DNA from: Acanthaster planci
Taxonomy: Eukaryota; Echinodermata; Asteroidea; Valvatida; Acanthasteridae
NCBI RefSeq assembly: GCF_001949145.1
Contig: NW_019091358.1
Span: 3,112,184 to 3,176,183, forward strand
DNA length: 64,000 nucleotides
Reading direction: 5' to 3'
The translations under genes were made by a program, and so were the position numbers. Below the pieces are notes generated by a model. The model was given only the letters and a program-made list of their open reading frames with translations. It was not told the origin of the DNA and searched no databases. Each line of letters opens with the position of its first letter. Position 1 is the stretch's first letter. Below, in pieces: positions 29,836-41,739 of this stretch.

Positions 29836-32800
29836 ATATCGCTATAAAAAAAAAAAAGATAAATCGGTGTTGTCCAAAATACGATATTGGCAGTGCCTAC
29901 AGTTTAGGCAAGAACTGTTGGAATACCGAACTGGCTCATCGGAATAGGGCAACTCCATACAGAAGTGGAAATCAGTCATACTCTTACTGGCCTTATTTTT
30001 ATATATAAACAAAGACCCCTTTTTCAAAAATGAATAGGAAAATAAGAGGTAATGATATTACTTGTTCTGTCCACTTTCATGTTCTGAATTTTTTCTGTAA
30101 TTAAAAATGTTAATGAAGTTGGTAATCGTGCAACCAATTTCCACGTTACCTTGGCATTGGCCATTGTTTTTATTTGTTCTGAGAGTACGGCAGAAATGTA
30201 GTGAAAGAAAGGAACTATTTTGTATTAAAACTGAACCACAGAACTTTGAAGTACTGTGAAGCACATGTCATTAAACTGAGCCCTTTCTTGAGTTACCGAC
30301 TGAGATATGACAGTAGTGACTTGTCCACAAAGATTTATTGAAGTGTTGTGTAAATGGAATCGATGCATTTTTCATACTTGTGCAATGGTAAGAATAAATT
30401 TCATTCACTCGCAGATGGAGTGTTGCATTGAACATTTCATGTGTCACTGCGTAAAAAGCTTTTCTTACACTCATGAAATTTTGTTATTGGCGTTATGTCA
30501 GTGGAAAGCAGAAATGTAAGTTCCAGCTGGGCTGGGCTGCTATATACTTGTATCTTGGTGGTTCCTTCATCTTTGAGTGACGTCAAGCACGTCCCATTTC
30601 CCTTGACAGTTGACTTTGGAAGATAGGACCTACTTTCTTGCCTTCCATGGTCCCCTTTAGTTCATGGAAGCTTATTGGTACTCCATAACCACGCCATATG
30701 TGCTTACACATACCTATGGTGTACATCCCTAACCCTAAACTTGCATAAGAATACAGTGGCAAACTGAAGATTTCATCTAGGTAGGGCGCTCAAAAATTTC
30801 CAAAAAGTCCCCTTCTCCAACAGAAAAAAAAATTTTGGAGGGGGCTGAGATGTGTTATGTCCTGGAACACCACCGCAGTAAAACAGCTTTTTGACCAAAC
30901 GGTGTAAAATTGCTAACGGCCAATGCAGCACCTTGTGCCCAAATTGACAAAGCGATCCCTATTCAATGTCTTCTTCACGGAGTGAAAGATGTAAATAACA
31001 GTACTTTCCTGGGTTAAAGTTAAAAATGTTTAACATACATGAGAAAACATAAAATGCAGTGTGCTGCAAGTGGAAACAAGAAATATTTGTGATACTTGCA
31101 TTTATTAAACACTTTATCCTACTTAGTGACTCTGCTTACTGTACAACATTTTATTCTGCACTACTCAGGCAAGGCCACCTGTTTACATGTACTTTGTAAG
31201 ATATCAATGGTTTTCAATTACCACGCCATCTCATTGCAAGGACGATTACATTACAGGTTCATTTCAGAGCTGTTAGGTTCTTAAATGCCAAGCTTATAGA
31301 GTAGCCTGTGGCGTGAGATTGGATATAATTTAGCCAAAATCAAGGCAGTTAAAATTTATTTAATATATATTAAAAATGGTAGTCAAATACACCAAGCACA
31401 ACATTTAAGTGTGTTATTTTTGTGAAGATCAGATCCACCTGAAATGAAGAAAATATCAGAGATAAATTGGAATTTTACTTTTGCACTTTGTCTTCAGCTT
31501 TACACAAGTCACAACTTCACAAAAAGTCACCAATTGTACTGCCATTGTTTGTATACAGAGAGATCATTCTTAATCATGATCATACAATACAACTAATCTA
31601 CTTGCCCTAGTCCCCCCTCTCTGGGGCCTATCCAGGTTTGGACGGGATGGGGAGCAAAATTGAATTTTTTTTGCAACCGTCCAATTTTTTCATCAGTAAA
31701 AGAATCCTCATTACCCATCACTACATCCAACAAGATGGCAGTGCTATTTCTCAATATTTGTGATTTCAATTCCAAAAAAGACAAAATGGCAACTTGTCCC
31801 TTTTTTCTCCCCTGCTTGATACCCCTCTACCCACCAACCCCTCATCCGTCTGCCCCTACAGGAACCTGTATATCAAAGTTTCGTATTTACATTGTCACAT
31901 TTAACAAAGGAACGGCTAGTAAGACAATACATGTTTACATGTTATATTATAGTCTATATTTGTACATCTACTTAAATGTTTACATCGGAACACGTTTCTT
32001 ATTTCTAATTTACATGTAGAGGTGTCCACGAAGTGCACATTTTTTTTTAAGAAAACAATTTTACAATATTTATTGTCTAGATTTAAGGACAGTAATATGT
32101 TACCCGTCACGACAAAATGAGAGTGAAGTCGCATCCCGCTCCTTCCTATATTGAGGGTTCGAAGTCCGATTGAAGTTGAGGTCAGTTTAGGGGTTTTGTA
32201 ATATTTGGAAAGAGTAACCCGTCTCCTATTTTATTCCAAATATTTCGCAGGATCTCATATTTACAATGTCATTTTCTCGGCAATTCGGCGATAGCATTAT
32301 TTGTGTTTGGAACAAAAACGCTGCTCATCTTGTGGTGTGACAGGTGACATATCTTCAGAATTCTAACATCTTTTCTTCAAATGAATCAACAGATGGACCT
32401 TCATAATGAACCACCATCAAAGTATTTTTTTCCAATTTTCATGACCATTGAAGTAACCTCAGAAACAGTTTTGATTTGACTTACACATTACCATGGTCCA
32501 GCCAGTCCTGCTGTTTCTATGCTTAAATTGAATTAAGAACATTTAATGAACATAAGGACATTAAATGATAGCATTGTAATTTCACTTATCGCATGTCGAA
32601 TTGGGTGCCTGGTCAAATAGTTGTCAAACAGGCTAAAGAACGTGCTATATCCTATTACTTCCTGTTTTCACAACTTTCACCTTGGGATGATTTTTGGGTT
32701 TTGTTTGTAACATTTAGTTTAATGAATCATTTCATCATTTAATGAATCATCGAAGAAATATAATTGTATGCTATCATAACGCAGTGTTTAATTTATACTG

Positions 32801-33774
32801 ATCTGATAAATTGATTTCATTTATTGCGTGAAAAATTTAGGGCTTACTATAACGGGAGTTTTTACTGTCATATGGAAACTTCCACATTGAAGAAGTTGAA
32901 ATAAAAAAGAAGTTGGAACGACGAAGTGAAATTTCATGATGTTTGAAATCGATGTCTGTTTGCTTGCATGTATGGGATTTCTTAGGGGGCTGGAGTGGAT
33001 TGGTGCAACGTGCGCTGTAGTTTGTGGACTGTTTTCTTGAGTTGTCTATTGAAATAGCACCTAGAAAAGCCTTTATCAGTTTGTTTTATGAGGAGTTTGT
33101 CGTGTAATTAAGAGAAAATTTAAAATACATTTCCGTTTGTTATCAACAGCACACCCTAAAAGCTCTAAGTACATTATACAGTCAAGTTTCAATGTATTTC
33201 TTTGGTAATTAAGTTCGAAGATTAAATCTTACAGCTTTCACAATGTTGTCATTTCCCGACAAATTATCTCAGGATGTTATCATCCAACTTTTAGGATGTC
33301 GCCATCCCATGATTGATTATCTCAGGATGTCGTTTATCCAACTTTTAAGTTGTCATCCCGTGAAAAAAAAATGTCAGGATTTCATCAAGTCGTATGGCAC
33401 TTCCAGAGCTCCGTAGAATCACACAAAAGGGACGCCCTAATTTGTGCAAGCTGTTGCCATGCATGCATGCAACTGTCCAATTTCCAATAGTGAGCTCCGT
33501 TGCTGAGCAAGACATACGGCACCTGTACACCACCTGATTACTTGTCATTAAAGGTGCACTCTTTAAAGCCCTGTATCTCCTGAAGTACATGTTCTATCAG
33601 GTTGAAACTTTGCAGATAACTTGAAAGAGAGGTGTTACATATGAAAAAAGACTTGATGTGATTATGCCTTAGTTGTTAAAATGTACAAAAGAATGCGGAA
33701 AAGCCCTCTGTTCTGTTGGCAAACAGACAGATAACCTCTCGTTTTTGTTGTTTTTTTTCTTCTTCTGTCTTGTT

Positions 33775-33870
33775 TTTGTTTGTTTGTTGGGGTGTTTGTT
33801 GGGGTGTTTGTTTGTTTGTTTGTTTGTTTGTTTGTTGGGGTGTTGGGGTGTTTGTTTGTTTGTTTGTTTT
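33775..33870. repeat. GTTT/GGGGTGTTT microsatellite
   Basis: Irregular array of GTTT with interspersed GTTGGGGTGTTT units. It lies about 50 bp downstream (in transcription terms) of the stop of the first lectin paralogue, where that copy loses similarity to the second. Confidence 0.9.
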
Positions 33871-33921
33871 TTGACACGCTTCCGTAAAAATCGTCAGCTG
33901 CCGTTGGACGTTATAAAAGTG

Positions 33922-34560
33922 TTAGCCACACAGACTTTGGATGAAGCTGACCCACTCATTGATGCAGGCAATGCAACACTGAATGGGGCTCTTGGTTTGG
34001 GTAACGGAGAAGGTGTGGTTTAGTAGGCAGAAGCTTTGGGTCGAATAACCTCGAGTTAGGCTGATGGCAGAACACTGAAAGGTTCTGGTCAACCTTGTGG
34101 CATGACGCTCACATATGGTGTACCTCCGAGGATAACAATCAGTTCCAAACCACCGCCTTCCAGATTCAGCCAGTATCACACATAGATCATCAGGCTCACT
34201 TGATGTATTGAATGTGAAGTACCCTTCAGGACCACTAAGATTCTGAAAGCACGTCAGTGTGTTGTTAGGTAATTTGGCTGTACAGCCCAGCCACAAACTT
34301 CTCTCAGGATTCGGCCAAGTTTCTCGAAGCAGCCCATAGAGGAAATCATTCTCAGCCTTTGAGTTAGGAACGGCCAAGTTGCCGTTCATCCTTTGGCACG
34401 TCTCTTGTGCTTCAGCCATTCCCAGCTGAGTGTCTATGACGGCCATCCAACAGGACTGACAGTTGGGTATCCAGCCCAATGGACATCTCGGTAGAGTGTT
34501 TAGTGAGTGGATTTCAGCTGCTCCAAGCAACAGGACAAAAAGTTTGCACAACACCATCAT
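33922..34560 (-). CDS. Secreted C-type-lectin-like protein, paralogue 1
   Basis: A single open frame of 212 codons. It begins with a signal peptide (MVLCKLFVLLLGAAEIHS), followed by a C-type lectin-like domain over roughly residues 25-155. Visible framework: RCPLGWIP with a second Cys in CQSCW, AQETC in the first helix region, SLWLGC for the WIG-type core strand, then DLCVILAESG, WFGTDC and YTICER at the C-terminal cysteines. The calcium/sugar motifs EPN, QPD and WND are not seen, so canonical calcium-dependent sugar binding is unlikely. Several N-x-S/T sites suggest glycosylation. After the lectin domain the frame continues through LLNHTFSVTQTKSP and CCIACIN, the start of a PAN-like tail, and then stops early compared with the copy at 37950-38677. 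Two adjacent ATGs open the frame; the second matches the paralogue. An upstream non-coding exon is possible. Ligand and role unknown; innate immunity is only a guess. Confidence 0.75.
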   Translation of the reverse strand: MMVLCKLFVLLLGAAEIHSLNTLPRCPLGWIPNCQSCWMAVIDTQLGMAEAQETCQRMNGNLAVPNSKAENDFLYGLLRETWPNPERSLWLGCTAKLPNNTLTCFQNLSGPEGYFTFNTSSEPDDLCVILAESGRRWFGTDCYPRRYTICERHATRLTRTFQCSAISLTRGYSTQSFCLLNHTFSVTQTKSPIQCCIACINEWVSFIQSLCG

Positions 34561-34890
34561 TTGAGCTCAATTTGTGTGCCGCTTTGTTTCTTGTGGTGCT
34601 TTCTGTGCGTTCTACAGACCTTTCATGTGTTTTTCTTACTTGTTTCGACTCAAAGCAGATTTCCAATTGCGCGGTGAAGGATATTTCAAACCGAACTGTG
34701 GATTGCATCTGAGCTGCGTGCCGAATTTAACTTCTGTGAAAGAAGTGACAGCAACGCCCTAGTAATTTCAACGATCCCGGCGCACGATCGATCATGACCA
34801 GAGGAACACATATGTTGTGGCTATTTCCAGTTGTGATAAAAAGCGACCGGCTCCTGCCTGCTCATTTTGAACTTTATTAAAACACCTTAC
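34561..34890 (-). promoter_or_regulatory. Upstream region shared with lectin paralogue 2
   Basis: About 300 bp upstream of paralogue 1 aligns in patches with the DNA upstream of paralogue 2 (38680-39010). Shared blocks on the plus strand include GTTTCTT, ACTTCTGTGAAAGA, TTTCA-CGATCCCGG and GACTCCTGCCT/GGCTCCTGCCT. The duplication therefore included promoter and any 5' leader. Confidence 0.6.
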
Positions 34891-37800
34891 TCCGTGGAAA
34901 TGGAGGACGCGTGGAAATATATATATATATTAATGGAGAAGTGTCATAAATTCAGCAATGTTGTTTTCACATGCTACGTGTTTTGCACGGTGCACAAACT
35001 ACACCCTGACCAGCCAACATACAGTCTGAGGGTTGGAAAATCAAAACCATACAGCTTCATTCTTCCAATTAAACACGATTTAAACCCTAGTTAGCACAAA
35101 CTATGAAGTAGCAGAAACTGACCAATTGGCAAATCTCAACATAGTATAGTCAGCAATAGTGGAAGCTGGAATTCAGCTCTATATAAGCCACGGACTGGAC
35201 CAAGAAAGGGCGCAATTTTCAGAGTTGAAGATTCGAGCCACTCGACCAGGACTCGAAGCTGACTCGAGTCGCTATTTTTGTGACTCATGATATGATTTGT
35301 AACTATCAATTTTGACTTGTGACTTGACTTGCGCTTACGAATATGACTTTTGACTTGACTTGGACTGGCTTATTTTGACTTGTTACCAACACAAGTCAAA
35401 AGCGTTTCAATCGAACCATTAACGTTTTGAATTAGGCCTATCAACCAGCTTAAGACTTAGGTCGCTCGTGGTTGAAAGTAAGGAGTCAAGACGCAAATAT
35501 GGAATTCCATATCTGCCGTCTCCCGTCACATGTTGCTTTTTGTTGTGTCCCAATTCTGCCATATACCACTTCCAAACATGCCATTTTCCGTCGTGCGTCG
35601 CCCGTCGTGCGTCGTCCGTCGTCATGAAAGTGTGTGGGGGGTCGACTGAATAGCTCATCCCCACCCCTAAAGGGGGGGGATTATATCCCGCATTCCCTGG
35701 ATTAACGCCCATGACTCAGGTTATATAGACCTATTACTGGAGTTATACCCTTTCCATCTTTCATCCAAACTGCATTTCCACCCTTTATCCATTCTTACGC
35801 ATGTTTTCGGGCAAATCTGAAAAATTTTGCCGTGTCTTGAAAGTTGCAGGCCAGTACCTTGGCCCAAAATTGGTTGCGCAGACCAATCACGATTGCATGC
35901 TGTCGAATCAGTTTCTGCTGTCTGAGAACTTCATGGCACATGGACTGGATAGTTTGAACAATGAAAATGAAAAGAAAGCTGAAAAGAAGAGATGAGAGCA
36001 AGTAACATGGACTGCCAGCTTGTATTTCAGAAAGTGTTGGACAAAACGGGGTTCTCCAAATTTTGCTTTTGGAGGTGATTGTCTCTGGAGATGTTATATC
36101 TTCGAAATTTATCGGTTAAGCCACTAAAAACTGATAAAAACTGATGCCGAACTTTGAAACGTGTCTTGAACAACTGACAAACTTGTATTTTCGTAATTAT
36201 TCAAGGGAATTTATCACTGCTGTCTATGAGAGAATTTAACATTGCGCATTTTCCTCTTATCAACAGAACACCCCGCAAAATTTCCAGTACACCATAAAGT
36301 CATGTTTTATGTATTCCATTTGAAATGAAGTTCAGATATTAACTATTAATCGTTAATGCAATACGTTCCGCTCCAAACATCTTTTAGGTTATTAGATATT
36401 GATGTCAAGGGTGCAAAATTTTAAATTGCATTTGTTAAAGCTGAAAGAAACCGCAAAAATTAGGCTACTCCATGCGATTTTCCCTGCAACTTTAGACATT
36501 TGAAATGTTTAATGTACCATCTACATTAATAGGTGCATTATCAGACCGGCACTGATAGACAGTAAAGGTACAATTCAAGTGCTGGTACGCTTATCCTAAC
36601 TGACAGCCAGTGAAGGCAACTCTCTTCAAGGACACATTTTGCAACATGCCTAACAAAGATTGCCAGAAAGGCATTACAGTAGGCCCCTACGCTTCAGTAT
36701 TTTCTTAATTCGATCATAACATTCAAATAAAGTGTTATCAATAGCCACTGCCGTTTATCATTTCAAGAGAAAATAGAAAATTTATACCTGGGCTTTGAGG
36801 TCCTGATTACACGATGCTGACCATAAAATGGTAGACTACTGTCTGATTCTTGTTACTTGTTTCATTTTTATTTATGCAAGTATCCGTAAAATATTCTTCG
36901 GTGACTAAAATGTACCGTGTCTGACGAGTACAGCATATAGCAGTGGTAGTGGCAATGGGGCTGCACAAAGGTTACAGGGTTTGATGCCCCTTTTTAAAAA
37001 AAAAAAAAAGATCGCGGGGAGCATACCCTGCCCCCCTGCGCCCGCCATTTAGCAATAAATAGGTTGGAAAGTATTCCAATCAAAATTTTCCAGTGCAGCT
37101 CACATAGTGTGAATTTGAAAGTACAGGGACAAAAAAACACTACTTTCAGTCCCACAAGGCAAAACAGTGAAAAACGCACTCTCCATAAGACTGAATCGCT
37201 CATAAATTCACTCTAAAAGAGTGAAAGCCACTCTTGAGAGTAAAACACCACCCTTAAAAGAGTGAAATCACCCTAAAAGAGTGAAAATCACCTTAACAGA
37301 GAAGCCATATAACTCGAACGAGAGTTGTCCTTTCTACGGCTCCTTGAAAAAGCAGAAAGTTCACTCTATGTAGACTAGGTTTCACTCCTTTTAGAGTGGT
37401 TTTCACTCATTTGGACTGGATTTCTGATGAGGGACTCACTCTTTTTTAGAGTATTTTTACTCTTTTCCATTGGCGAGAGTGGGCTGCAGCTGGAAAGGGC
37501 TCAAGTGCAAAAACCCAGATTGTCAAGAACTTTAATCCTAAACATCCGAATTCCTTCAATTTAAAGGCATATTTACATACACCCTTGGGGATCAGACAAA
37601 CAGGAATACCCTTCTTGTCGTCCATTAGGCTGCATTCTTTCCAGAAAAAAAAACATGTCAAACAGGACAGATGAACAAAATCTCAGGACCCACTGCATTG
37701 CTTCAACCGTTTTCTCACCTTGTTCTACAGAGCCACAATTCCTAACAATGATGGAAAAACAGTAATTGGGTTCGTGATCAAGTCATGGAGCGACATTTGA

Positions 37801-37949
37801 AAATACTCGCGCTGGCAAACAGGATTGAAAATATAAGTAAAATTTCACCCAATTTTTAGCAAACTTTAAAGGTACTTCGTTGAATAAAATCAAGTTCTGG
37901 CTTCCAATAACTTCAATAATCTTCATTACTTGTTCAATTCAACGCGAAC
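34891..37949. other. Spacer between lectin paralogues, repeats only
   Basis: No gene recognised. Contains a GACTTG-rich low-complexity stretch (about 35250-35400), a CGTCGTGCGTCGCCCGTCG-type short repeat (about 35590-35625), and a foldback-like cluster of ACTCTAAAAGAGTG words (about 37200-37470). Confidence 0.55.
37200..37470. repeat. Cluster of CACTCTTTTAGAGTG palindromic words, foldback-like
   Basis: The left part repeats CTCTAAAAGAGTGAAA in one orientation. The right part carries TTTCACTCCTTTTAGAGTGG and TTCACTC...AGAGT in the other, so the whole can fold on itself. Probably a small non-autonomous element. Confidence 0.6.
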
Positions 37950-38677
37950 TTACTTCATTTCATAGTATCTACAGTCCTCTTCTAGGTTCAAGTACTTGCC
38001 TTGGTCAACCTGGCCGATGGTGGCATTATTTAGTTGACACGTCTGCCTCGACAGATTGAAGGAGTGGCACTTGGGATCTTTGATGCAGGCAATGCAACAC
38101 CGACAGGGTTCTTGGTCTGGGTAACGGAGAAGGTGTGGTTCAGTAGGCAGCAGCTTCGGGTGTGGCCAGCGTGATCGATGCTAATGGCAGAACACTTAAG
38201 GGTCCTGGTGAGACTTGTGGCAGGACGCTCACATATGGTGTACCTCCAACGATAACAATTAACTCCAATCCACCGCATTCCAGATTTAGCCAGTACCACA
38301 CATCGCTTATCAGGCCTACTGGATGTGTCGAATTTGTAGAACCCTTCAGGGCCGGTGAGATTCTGAAAACACGTCAGTGTGTTGTTAGGTAATTTGGCCA
38401 TACAGCCCAGCCACAAATGTCTCCTCCCATTCGGCCACGTTTTTTTGAAAAGTTGACTGAGGAAATCATTTTCAGCCTTTGAGTTAGGAACAGCCAAGTT
38501 GCCGTTCCTCTGTTGGCACACCTTTTGGGCTTCAGTCAATCCAAGCTTTGCGTCTCTAACGGCCTTCCAATAGGACTGACCACCAGGTATCCAGCCAAAT
38601 GAACATCTGGCTAGGATGTCTAGTGACTGGATTCCGGCTACTCCAAGCAAAAGGACGAAGAGTTTGCAAAGCACCAT
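37950..38677 (-). CDS. Secreted C-type-lectin-like protein with PAN/apple-like tail, paralogue 2 (apparent frameshift)
   Basis: Paralogue of the gene at 33922-34560. The open frame (38030-38677, 215 codons) starts with signal peptide MVLCKLFVLLLGVAGIQS and carries the same lectin-like domain: RCSFGW, AQKVCQQRNGNLAVPNSKAE, HLWLGC, RCVVLAKSG, WIGVNC, YTICER. The second N-terminal Cys seen in paralogue 1 is Tyr here. After HTFSVTQTKNP the frame slips by one base near 38100-38108 relative to paralogue 1. In the shifted frame a PAN/apple-like pattern continues: CCIACIKDPKCHSFNLS, TCQLNNATI, then EEDCRYYEMK and TAA at 37950-37952. The cysteine spacing C-x2-C-x5-C-x2-F fits a PAN fold. The slip is either a real one-base deletion or an assembly error. 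The final AAG TAA overlaps a good donor (GTAAGT), so splicing onward is possible. The ATG follows a possible acceptor (TTTTCAG), hinting at a 5' non-coding exon. Confidence 0.72.
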
Positions 38678-39010
38678 CTTTTCATCTGAAAATTATGTGC
38701 CGTTCTGTTTCTTATGGTACTTCTCGTATGTCTCAAAGATCTTTCGTATACTTTTAGGCCTAAAGTTGTCTCGACTCGGAGGTGGTTTCGAATTGCACAA
38801 TGAAGAAATAATACAGGCACCATAAATCACGAGCGAGCTCAGTGAACAGAACTTTACTTCTGTGAAAGACCGTGCCGGCGAGGCCGGTGATTTCAGCGAT
38901 CCCGGGAACAATCAAATAGTCGCTCTTGACTGGAGGAATACGCCGTCTCGCAGCTGTTTCCAATAATGCGTGACAAAAGCGATCGACTCCTGCCTCGTTA
39001 TTATTTCAAC
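38678..39010 (-). promoter_or_regulatory. Upstream region of lectin paralogue 2
   Basis: Aligns in patches with 34561-34890 (see that entry). Contains a possible 3' splice site (TTTTCAG on the minus strand) immediately before the start codon, so transcription may begin further right. Confidence 0.5.
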
Positions 39011-40421
39011 GTTTATAATGTCTCATAGGCCTAATTACACCTGGCCTTTACGGAAATTGGAAAACTCATGACAACTCCTGAACGGGAAGGACAGACGAGA
39101 GTAGGACAGATTTTCACTGCAATCTTGTTCCCATTTATACCTTCGAAGCACAAAAGCATATCGGGCCGATACACTGAGCAAAAACCCTGACACGCTGAAG
39201 ATCCCCGATACGCTTCTGTTTTCCTGGGGAATGCGAATATTAAGTTTAAGAACCGTTGCAATCAGAGGTTTGAAAAAAGAATTCTTCAAAAACACCGACT
39301 AAATGTTACCACAATATCGGCAAAATGCACTCGAAATGGAACGAAACTTCCACAACGCGACATAGTGCACGCGTCGCACACACGCACAAGTTTTCATAGG
39401 ACAGCAGCTATAGCTCTTCGGAGACATCACGTACGCCCGGCATGCACAATACTGGTTCCCGCCGCTCGCTGACAAATTGATATCAAGATTAGACGGGTTA
39501 GGAGCCCGAGACTACAGCTCCGGATCGATTCGGTGCACAGCCGCAATGGCATGCTGGCAGCTTGCCCGAACCTTTCAAATAGTGTCCCCTTGAAAGCTAT
39601 CGAAGTAAGCTACAACTAACTAACTTGTCAAAAACTTGGGTTCCTCTCTCTGCAGTTTCTTCTATTGCATTTATATCGATGGTTATTTTGACATGCTTTG
39701 TCGTGGTTTACGAGGACGCTTTTTTGGTAAGACCGTGGCACACGGGTCTCGGTGGTCGGTGGTACGAGTACTGAAGTGTGACGTCACTCTGAACCAGAAA
39801 GTGCAGTGCACAAGAATGGATTTCATTGGTATTATGGCAAACATGAAGATGGAGGATCTCTCGCATGAGTTGAATGTAGAAGTCCAGAGCTGACCCAGCG
39901 TCTTTTGGAAACTGACATCCATTTTCACCAATCATGTACAACACATGTCATAAACATCTTTGTCACATGGAATGTTCTTTCTCGATGTACATTCGTCTTG
40001 ACAGGCTAGAATGTCGACGGTTCATCAGACATCGGACACAGGTAGTCAATGAGGCCGTGGCAATTCTGGCATGTAGTACATAACATCAGGACGACCACTT
40101 GGTGAATGGGCATTTCTTGATGGAGGGATGAAGTGTCGATTCCACGTCGTGACTATATCAAGATCACCCTGCAGTAACATACCAAATACGAGTAAATCAA
40201 AAGTTAAGATATTAACACAATCGTTATCACAGCCAATCTATATTTGCAAAACGACAAACCAAATTCAGTTGCGCAGTATAGCCCGTGTAGACTCACTGTT
40301 GACAAGATCTGTTAGCTTTTGAATATGTTTGAGGTATGGTGCAACCCCCAAAACGAAGGATAATGTTCAGGTTGATGTTCGCTCGATAAATAGTTCCAAT
40401 ATCTCTAACTTATGCTGGGTC
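39011..40421. other. Intergenic, no gene recognised
   Basis: Several overlapping open frames under 90 codons on both strands (39031-39295 and 39636-39944), none with a recognisable motif. It separates the lectin pair from the integrase relic. Confidence 0.45.
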
Positions 40422-41264
40422 CTATACCTGAATAAGACTCAGGAAACAGAAACGCATCAAATTCACATCCAGGAAGTATCCGCCGAATTGGCCATCGTCC
40501 AGCATCTGGCGGAAGGAGCGCATCCAATAGTCTGTGCATTCCCTCCTGAGGAGTGACCACAAATACCCAATACGCTGATTGGCGGTACTAATTGTTCCTT
40601 CTAAGTAGCTGAGATCGCCTGCCATGGCGTCATTGTCCTCCATTCGCATGAATCTCTGCACGCACATACACGTTTTCAGCACCAGCATTACCGCGTACCA
40701 TTCGTGGACATCCGCTTCGAGATTTTACTACTGCTGTGAAGTAGCCGCCAATCATCTTGGGTCGGAGTTAGTATGATACGCATTCAACCACAAAATTGTC
40801 CTCGAGAATCCATCCGCACACAAGTTGATGCACACTCCGTATCTTTTGAGTTTGTCATAACTGTCCAAATGTCACAGGTAGTTTGGACCCTTTGATGAGT
40901 AATATCGGCGAAGCAATCTTCTCCTTCTTCTTTGCGCATTCCCCTCTGGGTCCAACACGGCCAAAATGACACGGACATCCTCCTTTCTGCATTGCAGGTT
41001 ACGTAGTACGCATTTCTCATACATCCACCTATCCCCGTGCAATTTTCCCAAAGTTTGTATCTGTGCACAAATAAATTCAATCACGTCTCCAATGCCACTG
41101 TAGTTCTTCCTTCTAAAGATACCAAGTTCTCTCAGTAGCCGTTTTAGCTGACGCAGTGAAAATACAACTCCATGTACAATTGCAAGTATCCTGACAATGT
41201 CTTGGTACAATAAACCGATATAAAAGTATACCTTAATTGCCTGATGAACATCATCTGTGATCAT
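40422..41264 (-). pseudogene. Integrase/DDE-type transposase relic
   Basis: Minus-strand frames resemble a family of invertebrate proteins annotated as integrase-core-domain proteins. The N-terminal part (41264-40872) has LRQLKRLLRELGIFRRKN, LGKLHGDRWMYEKC and LDPEGNAQRRRRRL. It ends at a TGA where the family usually has Trp (NYL then stop then HLDSYDKLK). The core domain continues in frame with DGFSRTILWLNAY, then slips frame near 40755, and resumes with GGYFTAVVKSRSGCPRMVRG. The C-terminal part ends STANQRIGYLWSLLRRECTDYWM. Catalytic residues look lost: the second Asp appears as Asn (RGNAGAEN) and the final Glu as Gly (QRIG). So it is a dead element. Identification is by remembered family pattern. 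Confidence 0.7.
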
Positions 41265-41585
41265 TTTCTTTAGTCGTTTCTCAACTCCTGCTTATACCTA
41301 TTAAAAGAATAAATCGGAAGTATATTATGGAAAGAAACAAATCTGGTCAAATGTTGAGGATTTTGGTTTTCGGTTTCTTAAGGTGCAGCATTACGTTATG
41401 ACGGATTATCCTGACTTCCACAAGGCCTCAATGACAATGTGACTGATTGTTTGGAATGAATAAATAATATAATTCGTGAAAACTCACCAAACATCTTTTG
41501 ACCTACCTTACTATAGAAGTGGTAAGTGAAACTTGGAGGAACTCGAGAGCTTGCTTGAAAAGTCACACCTCTTCATGCTATTTGG

Positions 41586-41739
41586 AGGGGACGAAATCAT
41601 CATATCGAGGGAACGAAATCAATATTTCGAGAGAACGAAATCAACATTTCGAGGGAACGAAATCGTGTATTACGAGGGAACAAAATAATATATTACGAGG
41701 GAACGAAATCATAATTCGAGGGAACGAAATAAAAAAATC
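41586..41739. repeat. 21-23 bp tandem repeat (CGAGGGAACGAAAT unit)
   Basis: Seven imperfect copies of a unit containing CGAGGGAACGAAATC with variable AT-rich filler (ATATTT, ACATTT, GTGTATTA). No coding role is seen. Confidence 0.9.

Larger units (their letters stand above)
29004..33921. other. GLMP 3' UTR and intergenic region with AT-rich repeats
   Basis: No gene is recognised. The part from 29163 to 29835 is AT-rich, full of ATATCGA-type words, and bounded by two direct copies of TCGATATATTGATA (29163-29176 and 29822-29835), suggesting an old element. A short repeat of the phrase CTCAGGATGT/TATCCAACTTTTA occurs at 33265-33350. The rest is low-complexity, AT-rich sequence without exon-like features. 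Confidence 0.5.

Noticed and set aside
41586-41739. CRISPR-like spaced repeat
   Set aside because: Units are contiguous with only 6-8 variable bases, and the genome is eukaryotic; it is a simple tandem repeat.
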